Assembly: GCA_039888615.1 (NCBI GenBank)
Contig: JBDQQS010000005.1
Reading direction: 5' to 3' (one strand)
Source: Flavimaribacter sp039888615
Lineage (GTDB): Bacteria; Pseudomonadota; Alphaproteobacteria; Rhizobiales; Rhizobiaceae
Length of the DNA stretch: 64,000 bases
The notes beneath the pieces are model-generated. The model saw only the letters and a program-made list of their open reading frames with translations, did no database searches and was not told where the DNA came from. A program made the position numbers and the translations under genes. Position 1 is the first letter of the stretch; each line of letters begins with the position of its first letter. Shown one piece after another: positions 16,450 through 25,033 of this stretch.

Positions 16450-18178
16450 TCATTGTTGGAAGACGTAGGCGCCCGGCGCGTCGTCGAGTGGCGCCGAGCC
16501 CTCGGAGCCGGGGAACGGTTGTGGCGGGCTGACCCGTTGCCTCGACGAGTGCCGGGTGAGCCAGTCGCTCCAGGCTTCCCACCACGAACCATCTTTGCTT
16601 GGCGCACACGCCAACCATTCTTCCGGGCCAAGCAGCGGATCGTCAACGCCTTTTTGGGCAATGCGGTAGTTACGATGCGGATGCCCGGGTTCGCTGACGA
16701 TGCCGGCGTTGTGTCCGCCGCTCGTCAGCACGAAGGTGGTGTCTGTATCCGTCAACAGATGGATCTTGTAGACTGAGCGCCAGGGCGCGACATGGTCCTT
16801 TTCCGTGCCGACGACGAATAACGGCAAGCGGATGTTTTCAAGAACGGCCGGGCGGCCGTCCACCATGAAATGGCCGCCGGCCAGCTGATTGTTGATGTAG
16901 AGTTTCTCCAGATATTCAGCATGCATGCGATAGGGCATGCGCGTCGTGTCCGCATTCCAGGCCATCAGATCGATCATCGGCGTGCGTTCGCCCATCAGGT
17001 AATCTTGCACCAGGTGCGACCAGACGAGATCGTTGCTTCGCAGCATCTGGAAGGCGCCGGCCATCTGGTCGGCGGAGAGATAGCCCCGATCCCACATCAT
17101 GCTTTCAAGCAGGTTCATCTGGCTGTGATCGATGAACAGCGCGAGTTCGCCGGGTTCTGTGAAATCGGTCTGGGCGGCGAGCAGCGTCACCGAGGCCAGC
17201 CGGTCGTCGCGAACTCTTCCCATCGCCGCGGCTGCAATCGAAAGCAGCGTGCCGCCGAGGCAGTAGCCGGCCGCATGGATCTTGCGTTCCGGCGCAATGA
17301 CGCTGATCGCGTCGATAGCCGCCATCACACCCGATTTGCGATAATCGTCCATCGTCCGGTCGCGGTCTTCCTCGTCGGGATTGCGCCACGAGATGCAGAA
17401 AACCGTGTGCCCGCGGCTGACCAGATAGCGAATGAGGGAATTTTCCGGAGAAAGGTCGAGGATGTAGTATTTCATGATCCAGGCAGGAACGATCAGGACC
17501 GGTTCCGCCAACACATCTTTGGTCTGCGGGGAATACTGGATCAGTTCGATGAGGTGATTGCGAAAGACCACCTTGCCCGGCGTCACAGCGACATCCCTTC
17601 CCGGAACGAACGCTTCCGCGCCCACAGGCCTGTCGCCCGCCGGTCTCGATCGTCCTGTCGATCACTTTCGGATTGGTGAAGGGATTGTTGGAGGGGGAGA
17701 ATACGTCCAGGATCTGGCGGGTTGCAAAGGAGACGATATCCTCGCTGTGCGGACTGACGCCCGGCACGGCGTGGGTCGCGTTGTGCCACCATTGCTGGGT
17801 CATGAGAAACGCCTGGGTCATCGCGGCGTAGGGCTGTTTGTCCCAGTCGTCGCCGCCGAAACGATGATCGCCGGGCAGGGGGACTATGCCGCTTGCTTTT
17901 TCGGAACCGCCGCTCGTCAAATATTCGTTGAATCGCGCAGCTTTGCGCAAACCTTTCTCTGCAAGTTCCATTCGCTTGCCTGGCGCTGCGGCGAGATGGA
18001 TGGACCAGTCGCAGAAAGCAAGCGCAAGGGCCGCAGGCGACAATCCGCCGGTCAGGCGTCCGAGCATGGCTTCCTGCATGCGGTCAATTGTACGGTAGGA
18101 TTCGGCGTTCTGATCTTCGGCGGTCTTTTCGTGTGGAACGGAAGAGGTCGGCGACTGGCCTTGATTGATGAAATTCAT
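16450..18178 (-). pseudogene. phaC: Poly(3-hydroxyalkanoate) synthase, broken by a frameshift and internal gap
   Basis: Two overlapping frames together spell a class I PHA synthase. The N-terminal frame starts at 18178 and matches up to NPFTNPKVIDRTIETGG (near 17645), after which it continues out of frame to 17105 with non-homologous residues. The C-terminal frame picks up at GAEAFVPGRDVAVTPGKVVF (near 17625) and runs to the stop at 16450. It includes the lipase-like box GYCLGG with the active-site Cys, the SWRNPDEEDRD block and the late GGHNAGIVS His region. Removing one G near 17640 would join the frames, but compared with class I synthases as I know them about 20 residues (the NLVRG...EDW stretch) would still be missing at the join. 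This suggests a real deletion. It heads the phaC - MaoC/Pta - fabI unit. Confidence 0.8.
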
Positions 18179-18394
18179 GAAAATTTATCCGCTGATCCGC
18201 CGGTCGGGCGAAGATTATCTGCGTTGAATGATGCCGTGAAGGGTTCTACATCCGAAACTTGACAGCGACGTGAACCGCGTTCGGACGCCAAGATAGCCGC
18301 CTGACTATAGCGTCGAAGCCGATTGCTTCACAAGCGGCGGCGGATCATTCTTCTGGCGCCATTCGAATCACGCCATATCGGGAAAGCTCGTCTC

Positions 18395-19438
18395 ATGCGC
18401 AGCACGAAAACAATTCATGTGGTCTCCTGTCACGCGGAGGGCGAGGTCGGCGACGTCATTATCGGGGGCGTCGCCCCGCCGCCGGGCGAGACGCTGTGGG
18501 AACAGCGAAACTGGATCGAGACTGACGGAACCTTGCGCAACTTTGTGCTCAACGAACCGCGCGGCGGCGTCTTTCGCCATGTCAATCTGCTCGTCCCGCC
18601 GAAGCATCCGGAGGCGCAGATGGGCTTTATCATCATGGAGCCCGAAGATACGCCGCCCATGTCCGGATCCAATTCGATATGCGTGTCGACTGTCTTGCTC
18701 GACAGCGGCGTCGTCGCGATGCAGGAACCGGAAACCCTTCTCACGCTGGAAGCGCCGGGCGGGCTCGTACGCGTGCGGGCCGAATGCCGCAACGGCAAGG
18801 CGGAGCGCATCCACATTCGCAATGTCGCGTCATTCGCGGGACGGCTCGACGCGCCTCTGGAAGTGGAGCGCCTTCCCACGTTGAAGGTCGACACGGCCTA
18901 TGGAGGCGACAGTTTCGTCGTGGTCGACGCCGCCGCTCTCGGTTTTGATCTCGTGGCGGACGAGGCGCATGACCTGGCCGAGCTCGGCATGCGGATCAGC
19001 GACGCCGCCAATGCGCAAATCGGGTTCGAACACCCGGACCTTCCCGAATGGCGTCACATCTCCTTCTGCCTGTTTGCAGGGCCGCTGACCGAGGGCGCAG
19101 ACGGTTTGGAGGCGCGATCGGCCGTCGCTATCCGCCCGGGCAAGATCGACCGGTCCCCCACCGGGACCGCTGTTTCCGCCCGGATGGCGCTGCTCTGCGC
19201 GCGAGGCCAAATGCAGGTCGGAGACCGGTTCACGGCGACCTCGATCCTCGGATCGCGCTTCGCCGGAAGTATCGCTGAAGCCGCGATTGTCGGGACCAGA
19301 CCGGCGATCGTTCCGGAGATCAGCGGACGCGGCTGGATCACCGGGACCCATCAGCACATGCTTGATCCGGACGACCCCTGGCCGGAAGGTTACCGGCTGA
19401 GCGACACCTGGGGCCGTTCCGACAGGAAAAAGCCTTGA
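18395..19438 (+). CDS. Proline racemase-family enzyme (hydroxyproline epimerase/dehydratase type)
   Basis: Enzyme of 347 residues with the two-lobed proline racemase fold. The start at 18395 (MRSTKTIHVVSCHAEGE) matches the family N-terminus. The first catalytic motif reads PMSGSNSIC with Ser90 where racemases have Cys, and the second reads DRSPTGTAVSA with Thr256 where racemases have Cys. A Ser/Thr pair is neither the Cys/Cys of proline racemase and 4-hydroxyproline epimerase nor the Cys/Thr typical of trans-3-hydroxyproline dehydratase, so I do not assign an activity. An Lrp-type regulator follows on the same strand, in keeping with amino acid or imino acid metabolism. Confidence 0.85.
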   Translation: MRSTKTIHVVSCHAEGEVGDVIIGGVAPPPGETLWEQRNWIETDGTLRNFVLNEPRGGVFRHVNLLVPPKHPEAQMGFIIMEPEDTPPMSGSNSICVSTVLLDSGVVAMQEPETLLTLEAPGGLVRVRAECRNGKAERIHIRNVASFAGRLDAPLEVERLPTLKVDTAYGGDSFVVVDAAALGFDLVADEAHDLAELGMRISDAANAQIGFEHPDLPEWRHISFCLFAGPLTEGADGLEARSAVAIRPGKIDRSPTGTAVSARMALLCARGQMQVGDRFTATSILGSRFAGSIAEAAIVGTRPAIVPEISGRGWITGTHQHMLDPDDPWPEGYRLSDTWGRSDRKKP

Positions 19439-19514
19439 ATTCGTATCGCGCCATTCACTAATTCAGCGTCGAGTTGTAGTGTTTATCCGGGCGTATTGGA
19501 AAAATGACGGTGTG

Positions 19515-19976
19515 ATGAAGAGCATTGACGCGATTGACCGAAAGATTCTCCGTACGCTCCAGCGCGACGGACGGCTGACCAATATCGAATTGGCGGACCG
19601 CGTCAGCCTCTCGCCGACGGCGACGGCGGAACGGGTCAAGAGATTGCATCGCGACGGCTTTATCGAGGGATACCAGGCGGTGTTGTCTCCTGAAAAACTC
19701 GGCCGTCATCTTCTCGTTTTCGTGCAGGTGAAGCTTGATCGCACGACGCCGGAGACTTTCGACGCGTTCGCCCGCGCCGTGCAGCGCAGCGACGACGTGA
19801 TGGAATGCCACATGGTGGCCGGTGGCTTCGATTACCTGGTCAAGGCGCGTGTTTCCGGCATGGACGCCTACCGCGCATTTTTGTCCGACGTGATCCTGCC
19901 GCTTCCCGGCGTGCGCGAGACGCACACCTACGCAGTCATGGAAGAGGTCAAGAGCAGCAGCTATCTTCCGGTGTGA
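19515..19976 (+). CDS. Lrp/AsnC-family regulator
   Basis: Regulator of 153 residues: N-terminal helix-turn-helix (IDAIDRKILRTLQRDGRLTN, then VSLSPTATAERVKRL) and a RAM ligand-binding domain (about 70-150). The closest known pattern is the proline utilisation regulator PutR, which is a guess supported by the upstream proline racemase-family gene (76-bp gap, same strand). An in-frame start at 19479 would add 12 residues and is less likely because homologues begin at MKSIDAIDRKIL. It converges on the diguanylate cyclase gene with a 6-bp gap. Confidence 0.9.
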   Translation: MKSIDAIDRKILRTLQRDGRLTNIELADRVSLSPTATAERVKRLHRDGFIEGYQAVLSPEKLGRHLLVFVQVKLDRTTPETFDAFARAVQRSDDVMECHMVAGGFDYLVKARVSGMDAYRAFLSDVILPLPGVRETHTYAVMEEVKSSSYLPV

Positions 19977-19982
19977 GCGCCG

Positions 19983-21446
19983 TTACGCCACGGTGCTTTG
20001 CTTCTGCGAGAGCTTGCGTTTCCTGGCGTAGAATTCCTGTTTCCGTTCGAACATCTTCAGATCCGCCCTGCGGACCACGGATTCCATGGATTCGCCCACT
20101 TCGCTCACGGCGGCGCCCAGCGAAACTTCGATCCGGGCTTCGGAATAGAACTGGTTGTTGGTCTTCAGCAGCTTCTGGAAGTCATCGATCATGACATTGA
20201 TCTCCATCCAGCCGCAGCCCGGCATGAGGATGACGAACTCGTCGCCGCCGATCCTGGCGGCGCAGTTCGGCTTTGAGACCGTGGCGTTCAAGACTTCGCC
20301 CATACGCCGCAGCAGATTGTCGCCGGCGTCGTGCCCGAGCGAGTCATTGGTTTCCTTCAGGCCGTTCATGTCGATGATGATGACGCCCGCCGGCCGTAAC
20401 TGCTTGCGCTCGAGGCGGTTGAGCTCTTCGGTGTAGAAGGCCCTGTTGTAGAGTTTCGTCAGCACATCATGCTTGCCGAGATATTCGAGATAAGCCTCGG
20501 CTTTCTTCCGCGCGGTGATGTCGGTCAGCGAAACGAGCACCAGAGACCAGTCGTTCTCGTGTCCGGGAAAGACGGAAAACTGTAAGAGCACATGGCGTTC
20601 GGACCCGTCGAGCGCATAGTTCACCACTTCACGGCTGTGCTGGAGTCTGCCTTCCCACAGTTCGATAAGCTGTTCGCGGAAGCACTTTTCCATGTCGTCG
20701 CGGAAAATCTCCTGCTGACGATGCAGCAAAGTGCGGCGATCCGGAGCCCTGAACAGGTCGAGCGTGGCGTTGTTGACCTCGATGACGCGAATCTCGCTCA
20801 TGCATTGACGCACGAATTCCGGATGGACGTCGGTGAAGACCCGCAGGTCGGTGATGCCGCGATCGCGGATGCTTTCAAGCAGCACCTTGATTGCGCTGAA
20901 ATTCTCGACCCAGAGCGAAACCGGAGAATGTTCGAAAATGCCTTCCGAGTAGCGGCGCTGGGCTTTTTCCCGCCGCCGATGTTCTTCGCGCTCGGTGACG
21001 TCTGAAGTCGTCAGAAGCAGGCGATCGAGCGTTTCTTCATGACCAGGCAGAACCGAACCATGGAGCTGGATATCAAGTCGCCTCCCGCTCAGCGTGTAAT
21101 TGACGGCGTTGCTGGAAAATTCCAGTTTTCCTTCCCAGAGCTGCGCCAGTTCCTCAATATGAGTCGTCAGCATTTCGTCGCGGAACACGGAATCCAGATT
21201 GGCGACGAGGTGCTCCATGTCTTCTGCCTCGAAGAGTTCGAGCGTTCTGCGGTTGACCTGAAGCACGCGGATGGCCTGCGAGCAGGCTGCGACGCGATCC
21301 GGGTCGCTCCTGAGATAGGAGCGGAGATCCGTGACCCCCTCTGCGCGCCAGCGATCGAAGACAGCTTTGACCCCACTAAAATCCTCGACCCACATGGCGA
21401 TGGGCGCAAGTTCGAAAATTTGCTCATTGTCGAAAACAGTATTCAC
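19983..21446 (-). CDS. PAS-PAS-GGDEF diguanylate cyclase
   Basis: Cytoplasmic signalling protein of 487 residues without a signal peptide or membrane segments. Two PAS-type modules with similar starts repeat in tandem: IFELAPIAMWVEDFSGVKAVF (about 8-150) and IFEHSPVSLWVENFSAIKVLL (about 168-310). A GGDEF domain follows (about 315-480) with an intact active site ARIGGDEF (400-404). It should make cyclic di-GMP from GTP. The inhibitory I-site RxxD expected a few residues before GGDEF is replaced by SKPN, so product feedback is probably lost. No EAL domain. It stands alone, followed by an AT-rich gap. Confidence 0.92.
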   Translation of the reverse strand: MNTVFDNEQIFELAPIAMWVEDFSGVKAVFDRWRAEGVTDLRSYLRSDPDRVAACSQAIRVLQVNRRTLELFEAEDMEHLVANLDSVFRDEMLTTHIEELAQLWEGKLEFSSNAVNYTLSGRRLDIQLHGSVLPGHEETLDRLLLTTSDVTEREEHRRREKAQRRYSEGIFEHSPVSLWVENFSAIKVLLESIRDRGITDLRVFTDVHPEFVRQCMSEIRVIEVNNATLDLFRAPDRRTLLHRQQEIFRDDMEKCFREQLIELWEGRLQHSREVVNYALDGSERHVLLQFSVFPGHENDWSLVLVSLTDITARKKAEAYLEYLGKHDVLTKLYNRAFYTEELNRLERKQLRPAGVIIIDMNGLKETNDSLGHDAGDNLLRRMGEVLNATVSKPNCAARIGGDEFVILMPGCGWMEINVMIDDFQKLLKTNNQFYSEARIEVSLGAAVSEVGESMESVVRRADLKMFERKQEFYARKRKLSQKQSTVA

Positions 21447-21794
21447 TTCGTTCGCTCGATGCAGTGGGACTACAGTTGGACGCGGTGTTGAATGTTCGGC
21501 CTGAAAGTTGTTTTCCAGGCAAACTTTTACATCGGTGATTTCAAATGCATGCTTTGTATAGTTCTTGCTAAGGTAAATATCTTAAAAAAACTGTACAAGC
21601 CAAGCCATAAGGGGCGGCTTGATGTTAATAAATCACTGGTTGTGATAATCATGCCGCGCTCGGCGGTTCCTGATCTGGCTAAATAATCAGTTCCGACGGC
21701 GCGATGCGCTATAAATTCTGCCTCAGCGCGGTTGATCTTCCGGCCAAGTCGATTGATTCTGACGTCGTCTACATGGCATCAGACAGCAAAGCCA
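21447..21794. other. Gene-free AT-rich gap, probable promoter region of the cyclase gene
   Basis: No convincing coding sequence. The part from 21520 to 21640 is clearly richer in A and T than its surroundings (for example the A-run near 21580), as expected of a promoter region for the leftward cyclase gene. A 6-bp inverted repeat CAAGCC/GGCTTG lies at 21601-21621 without a T-run. Nothing else recognised. Confidence 0.5.
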
Positions 21795-22025
21795 TTACTT
21801 CTTGTCCTTGTCGCATTTCGACGACGAACGGAACAGGAAGCTCAGCAGAAAGAGCACGAGGCTGAAATCGAGCATTTTGAGGCCCTTGCGGGCCTCTTCC
21901 GGCGAGAGTTTGGCTGTCATCGGCATGGCGCCGAAGATCTTGCCCTTGACGACCAGCATGTCGCCGTCGCGACGAATCGCGCTTACATCCATGAGTTCCT
22001 TGCCGGTATTGTCGTAGATCTTCAT
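21795..22025 (-). CDS. Small membrane-anchored protein of unknown function
   Basis: Protein of 76 residues with a soluble N-terminus (MKIYDNTGKELMDVSAIRRDGD) and one hydrophobic segment near residues 50-70 (MLDFSLVLFLLSFLF), ending in a charged tail. The start at 22025 overlaps the stop of the upstream FAD oxidoreductase remnant by 4 bp (ATGA), so the two were translated together. The pairing with a phytoene dehydrogenase-like oxidoreductase suggests a partner or anchor for that enzyme. No function can be named. Confidence 0.65.
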   Translation of the reverse strand: MKIYDNTGKELMDVSAIRRDGDMLVVKGKIFGAMPMTAKLSPEEARKGLKMLDFSLVLFLLSFLFRSSSKCDKDKK

Positions 22026-22585
22026 TGGATGACCTTTTCGAAGTCTATGTCCATGTCGTCGAACATGCGGATGGCTGTCGCCCGCCCGGCGCCGAAAACG
22101 CCGCCACCGGGGTGCATGAACGGACCGACAAGGTAAAGTCTCTCGACGCCCGGAACGGTGAACTGGCCAAGATCCGGTGTCGGCCGGTGTCCCATCGACT
22201 GGTAGAGGAAGGGAGCGGCGCCGTGCATGTCGCCATTGACGAAGCTGTTGGGCGACGAGCGCTCCATGTCGAGGGGCGACCACGTTGTGCGCATGATGAT
22301 GTTGTCGTCGGTGAGATTCGAGATGAATTTCCGGTAGTATTCGAGGTTCTTGTCGGCCTCGGCTTCCAGGATTTCATCCCAGTAGGCGGCGCCGTGACCT
22401 TCGATGTCGTAGGGCGCCATGGTGATGGCGTGGAAAATGCCTGCTCCTTCGGGAGCGCGGCTCGGATCGGCGTGGGTCTCGTCACCGCCACCGGTGAGCG
22501 GGCGCGGTGGTATCCGCTTGCGGCGCAGATAGTCGAAATCGTCGAGCAGGTCGGACAAGCGGTCATAAGTGATTGCGTTTGACAG
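22022..22585 (-). pseudogene. C-terminal remnant of a phytoene dehydrogenase-like FAD oxidoreductase
   Basis: Only about the last third of a COG1233-type FAD-dependent oxidoreductase is present. The block HPGGGVFGAGRATA near the end is the conserved C-terminal FAD-contact motif, and TWSPLDMERSSPNSFVNGDMHG also fits. The N-terminal FAD-binding GxGxxG domain and some 300 residues are missing. The frame stays open back to about 22585, where an in-frame TGA occurs, and the region beyond is the promoter of the rightward catabolic operon. I interpret this as a 5' truncation, with the operon placed at the break. Confidence 0.7.
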
Positions 22586-22604
22586 TCATGGCGCAATTCA
22601 CTAT

Positions 22605-22620
22605 TTGGTCAACCAACCAA
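22605..22620 (+). promoter_or_regulatory. Operator-like site before the catabolic operon
   Basis: TTGGTCAACCAACCAA lies 26 bp before the ATG of the epimerase gene. It matches the reverse complement of the site at 28598-28613 (TTGGTTGATCGACCAA) at 14 of 16 positions. Two copies, each upstream of an outer gene of the same cluster, point to one regulator, probably the TetR protein at 28658-29341. Confidence 0.65.
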
Positions 22621-22645
22621 TTTATAAATGGCCGGGGAGAAGGAC

Positions 22646-23629
22646 ATGCGGGTCGTCATAACGGGAGCCGGCGGATTCGTCGGATCCTCTCTTGTGCAGC
22701 GGCTGGCGACCAGCGGCAGGCTTTCACCGGACAAACCGAAGATTACTGAACTGGTGGCGGTCGATTCTGTTGTGTCTGATGGAAGCGAAGGCATCGTCGT
22801 AGTGGAAGGCGACATTCGCGATGCGTCGGTGCAGCAACGCATTGCGGAAAAGCCCTGCGACGTGATCTTTCATCTGGCCGCCGTGCCTGGCGGCGCCGCG
22901 GCGCGCGATTACGATCTCGGCTGGTCCGTCAATGTCGAAGCAACCGCCGCGTTGTTCACCGCCCTCGCCGTGCAGGACAATCCGGCGCGTCTGGTGTTTT
23001 CGTCCAGTATCGGCGTGTTCGGCGTGCCGCTGCCGAAGGACAGGGTCGACGACGCGACGCTGCCGCTTCCCACCATGAGCTACGGCGCCCAGAAGCTGAT
23101 GATGGAGATTTTGCTTGCCGATTACGCGCGACGCGGCCTTATCGACGGTGTTGCCGTGCGTCTTCCGGGGATCATTGCCCGACCCCGCCAGCCCGGAGGG
23201 CATCTTTCGTCCTATATGAGCGACATTCTGCATGCGCTTGCAGCCGGGGAAGCATTCACCTGCCCGGTCTCGCGAACGGCGACTTCCTGGTTCATGTCGC
23301 GGCGCCGCTGCGTGGATAATCTCATCCACGCGGCGACGGTTTCGGTCGAAGCGCTTGGCGATCGACGCTGTTTCAATCTGCCGGCGCTGCATCTCACAAT
23401 GGATGAACTGGTTGAAGGCCTGGTTGAACATTTCGGCCCTTCGGCGCGCGATCTGGTCGACTACGAACCGGACGCGGCGCTGGAAGCGCAGTTCGGCGCC
23501 TATCCGCCGATCGAATCGGCGATCGCCGACGCCGCCGGTTTCGTCCATGACGGCGCCGCAGCCGACCTGGTGTCGCGGGCGCTCGATCTGGAAACCACCA
23601 ATACGGCGAATACGGGAGCAGTTGCATGA
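22646..23629 (+). CDS. NAD-dependent epimerase/dehydratase, DenD (D-erythronate dehydrogenase)-like
   Basis: Extended SDR of 327 residues. Cofactor motif VVITGAGGFVGSS near the N-terminus; a catalytic Ser in FSSSIGVFG and a YGAQK Tyr-x3-Lys pair. The VRLPGIIARPRQPGG and CPVSRTATSWFMSRRRCVDNLIHA blocks are typical of the DenD group, which oxidises D-erythronate at C2. The start at 22646 has GGAGAAGG upstream and begins directly with the Rossmann strand; an ATG 18 bp earlier is less likely. It opens an operon of at least four overlapping or close genes and its stop overlaps the cupin gene start (ATGA). Confidence 0.85.
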   Translation: MRVVITGAGGFVGSSLVQRLATSGRLSPDKPKITELVAVDSVVSDGSEGIVVVEGDIRDASVQQRIAEKPCDVIFHLAAVPGGAAARDYDLGWSVNVEATAALFTALAVQDNPARLVFSSSIGVFGVPLPKDRVDDATLPLPTMSYGAQKLMMEILLADYARRGLIDGVAVRLPGIIARPRQPGGHLSSYMSDILHALAAGEAFTCPVSRTATSWFMSRRRCVDNLIHAATVSVEALGDRRCFNLPALHLTMDELVEGLVEHFGPSARDLVDYEPDAALEAQFGAYPPIESAIADAAGFVHDGAAADLVSRALDLETTNTANTGAVA

Positions 23630-24207
23630 ACAAACCGGTCAGACGGGTCGTCACGGGGCATGACGAGAACGGCAAGGCGATCGTGCTGACGGATGGTGAT
23701 CCGCCAGTGGTGACGACCAGCCCGGTGCAGGAGGGGCTCGCCTTCTTCGAGATATGGAACACCAGCGAAACGCCGACAACAATCCTTCCGGAATTCGACG
23801 AACCGACCGTTCGGCACGAGGGAACTGCGCCGCCAAAGAACGGAACAGTGATCCGCATCGTCGACATGCCGCCGGAAGGTCCCGATGGACCGCAACTCGA
23901 CAAGGAACAGGCTAAGAAGCTGTTTTCGGCAGTGGGGCTCGAAGAAAACGCCGAGCACCATAAGGCCAGTCGTCATCCGCTCATGCACAGGACCGAATCG
24001 ATCGATTACGGCATCGTCTTGTCCGGCGAGATTGTCCTGCTGCTGGACGACAGCGAGGTGCATCTCAAACAGGGAGACGTCGTCGTCCAGCGCGGCACTA
24101 TTCATGCCTGGACAAACCGAACGGATGAGATTTGCCGTATGGCCTTTATATTGACCGATGGTGAATTCGATCCCAATCTTGCCGAGACGTTCGACCAGCA
24201 AGATTGA
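23626..24207 (+). CDS. Cupin-domain protein
   Basis: Protein of 193 residues. The C-terminal half has a cupin barrel: HPLMHRTESIDYGIVLSGEIVLLLDD carries the first motif and LKQGDVVVQRGTIHAWTNRTD the second. The N-terminal half (about 1-85) resembles the extra strand region of larger cupins in catabolic operons. Metal-binding His and Glu positions are present, so it may be an enzyme (isomerase or dioxygenase-like) or a small-molecule sensor. It overlaps the epimerase gene by 4 bp and the SDR gene starts 9 bp after its stop. Confidence 0.85.
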   Translation: MNKPVRRVVTGHDENGKAIVLTDGDPPVVTTSPVQEGLAFFEIWNTSETPTTILPEFDEPTVRHEGTAPPKNGTVIRIVDMPPEGPDGPQLDKEQAKKLFSAVGLEENAEHHKASRHPLMHRTESIDYGIVLSGEIVLLLDDSEVHLKQGDVVVQRGTIHAWTNRTDEICRMAFILTDGEFDPNLAETFDQQD

Positions 24208-24215
24208 CGGGAGAG

Positions 24216-24998
24216 ATGCAGGTGGAAGAGACACGACCGGTACCAAGGACGCCATCGTTCCGGCTCGACGGGCGAAAGGCGCTGATCTCGGGCGCCGGCA
24301 GGGGCATCGGGTTCGCCTGTGCTGCGGCGCTGGCGGAGGCCGGCGCGGCCGTAACGCTGATATCACGAAGCGCCGGCGAGATCGAAGCCGCGGCGGAGGC
24401 CCTGCGTTCGCAGGGCCGCGACGCCCGCGCGGCAGTGCTCGATGTCACGGATACAGCCGCCGTCCGCCAGTTCATAGACGAAGACGAGCGCCACGACATA
24501 CTGGTCAACAACGCCGGAACCAACCGGCCCGGCCCGTTCCTGGATGCGACGGAAGAGAATTTCGACGTCATCATGACCCTGAATGTCAGGGCCGCCTATT
24601 TCATGGCCCAGGCGTTCGCCCGCCGTCTGACGGCGGAAGCGGGAACCGGATCCATCATCAACATATCCTCGCAGATGGGGCTCGTCGGAGCAGCCAACAG
24701 AACGCTCTACTGCGCCTCGAAACATGCGATGGAAGGCTTTACCAAGGCGATGGCGGTGGAGCTCGCGCCAATGGGCGTTCGGGTCAATACGCTTTGCCCG
24801 ACATTCATCGAAACGGAATTGACGCGTCCGTATTTCGAGAGCACGGCGTTTCGCGACGAGGTTTTGTCAAAGATCAAGCTCGGACGGGTGGGGCAAATCG
24901 AAGACTTGATGGGCGCTGTTGTCTTTCTGGCCTCCGATGCGTCGTCCATGGTGACGGGCGCTCCGCTTGTCGTCGACGGCGGCTGGACAGCGGAATAA
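24216..24998 (+). CDS. SDR-family dehydrogenase (gluconate 5-dehydrogenase-like)
   Basis: Classical short-chain dehydrogenase of 260 residues. It has the cofactor loop ISGAGRGIGFACA, the NNAGTN strand, a catalytic Ser in NISSQMG, and the YCASK Tyr-x3-Lys pair, followed by the C-terminal VVDGGW cap. The start at 24216 has GGGAG 5 bp upstream; a TTG 12 bp earlier is possible. It is the third gene of the DenD-like operon. NAD(H)-dependent oxidation of a sugar acid or polyol is likely, given its neighbours. Confidence 0.9.
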   Translation: MQVEETRPVPRTPSFRLDGRKALISGAGRGIGFACAAALAEAGAAVTLISRSAGEIEAAAEALRSQGRDARAAVLDVTDTAAVRQFIDEDERHDILVNNAGTNRPGPFLDATEENFDVIMTLNVRAAYFMAQAFARRLTAEAGTGSIINISSQMGLVGAANRTLYCASKHAMEGFTKAMAVELAPMGVRVNTLCPTFIETELTRPYFESTAFRDEVLSKIKLGRVGQIEDLMGAVVFLASDASSMVTGAPLVVDGGWTAE

Positions 24999-25033
24999 AA
25001 CGAGAGCACTAACGCGCATCAGGAGTAGGTGAA

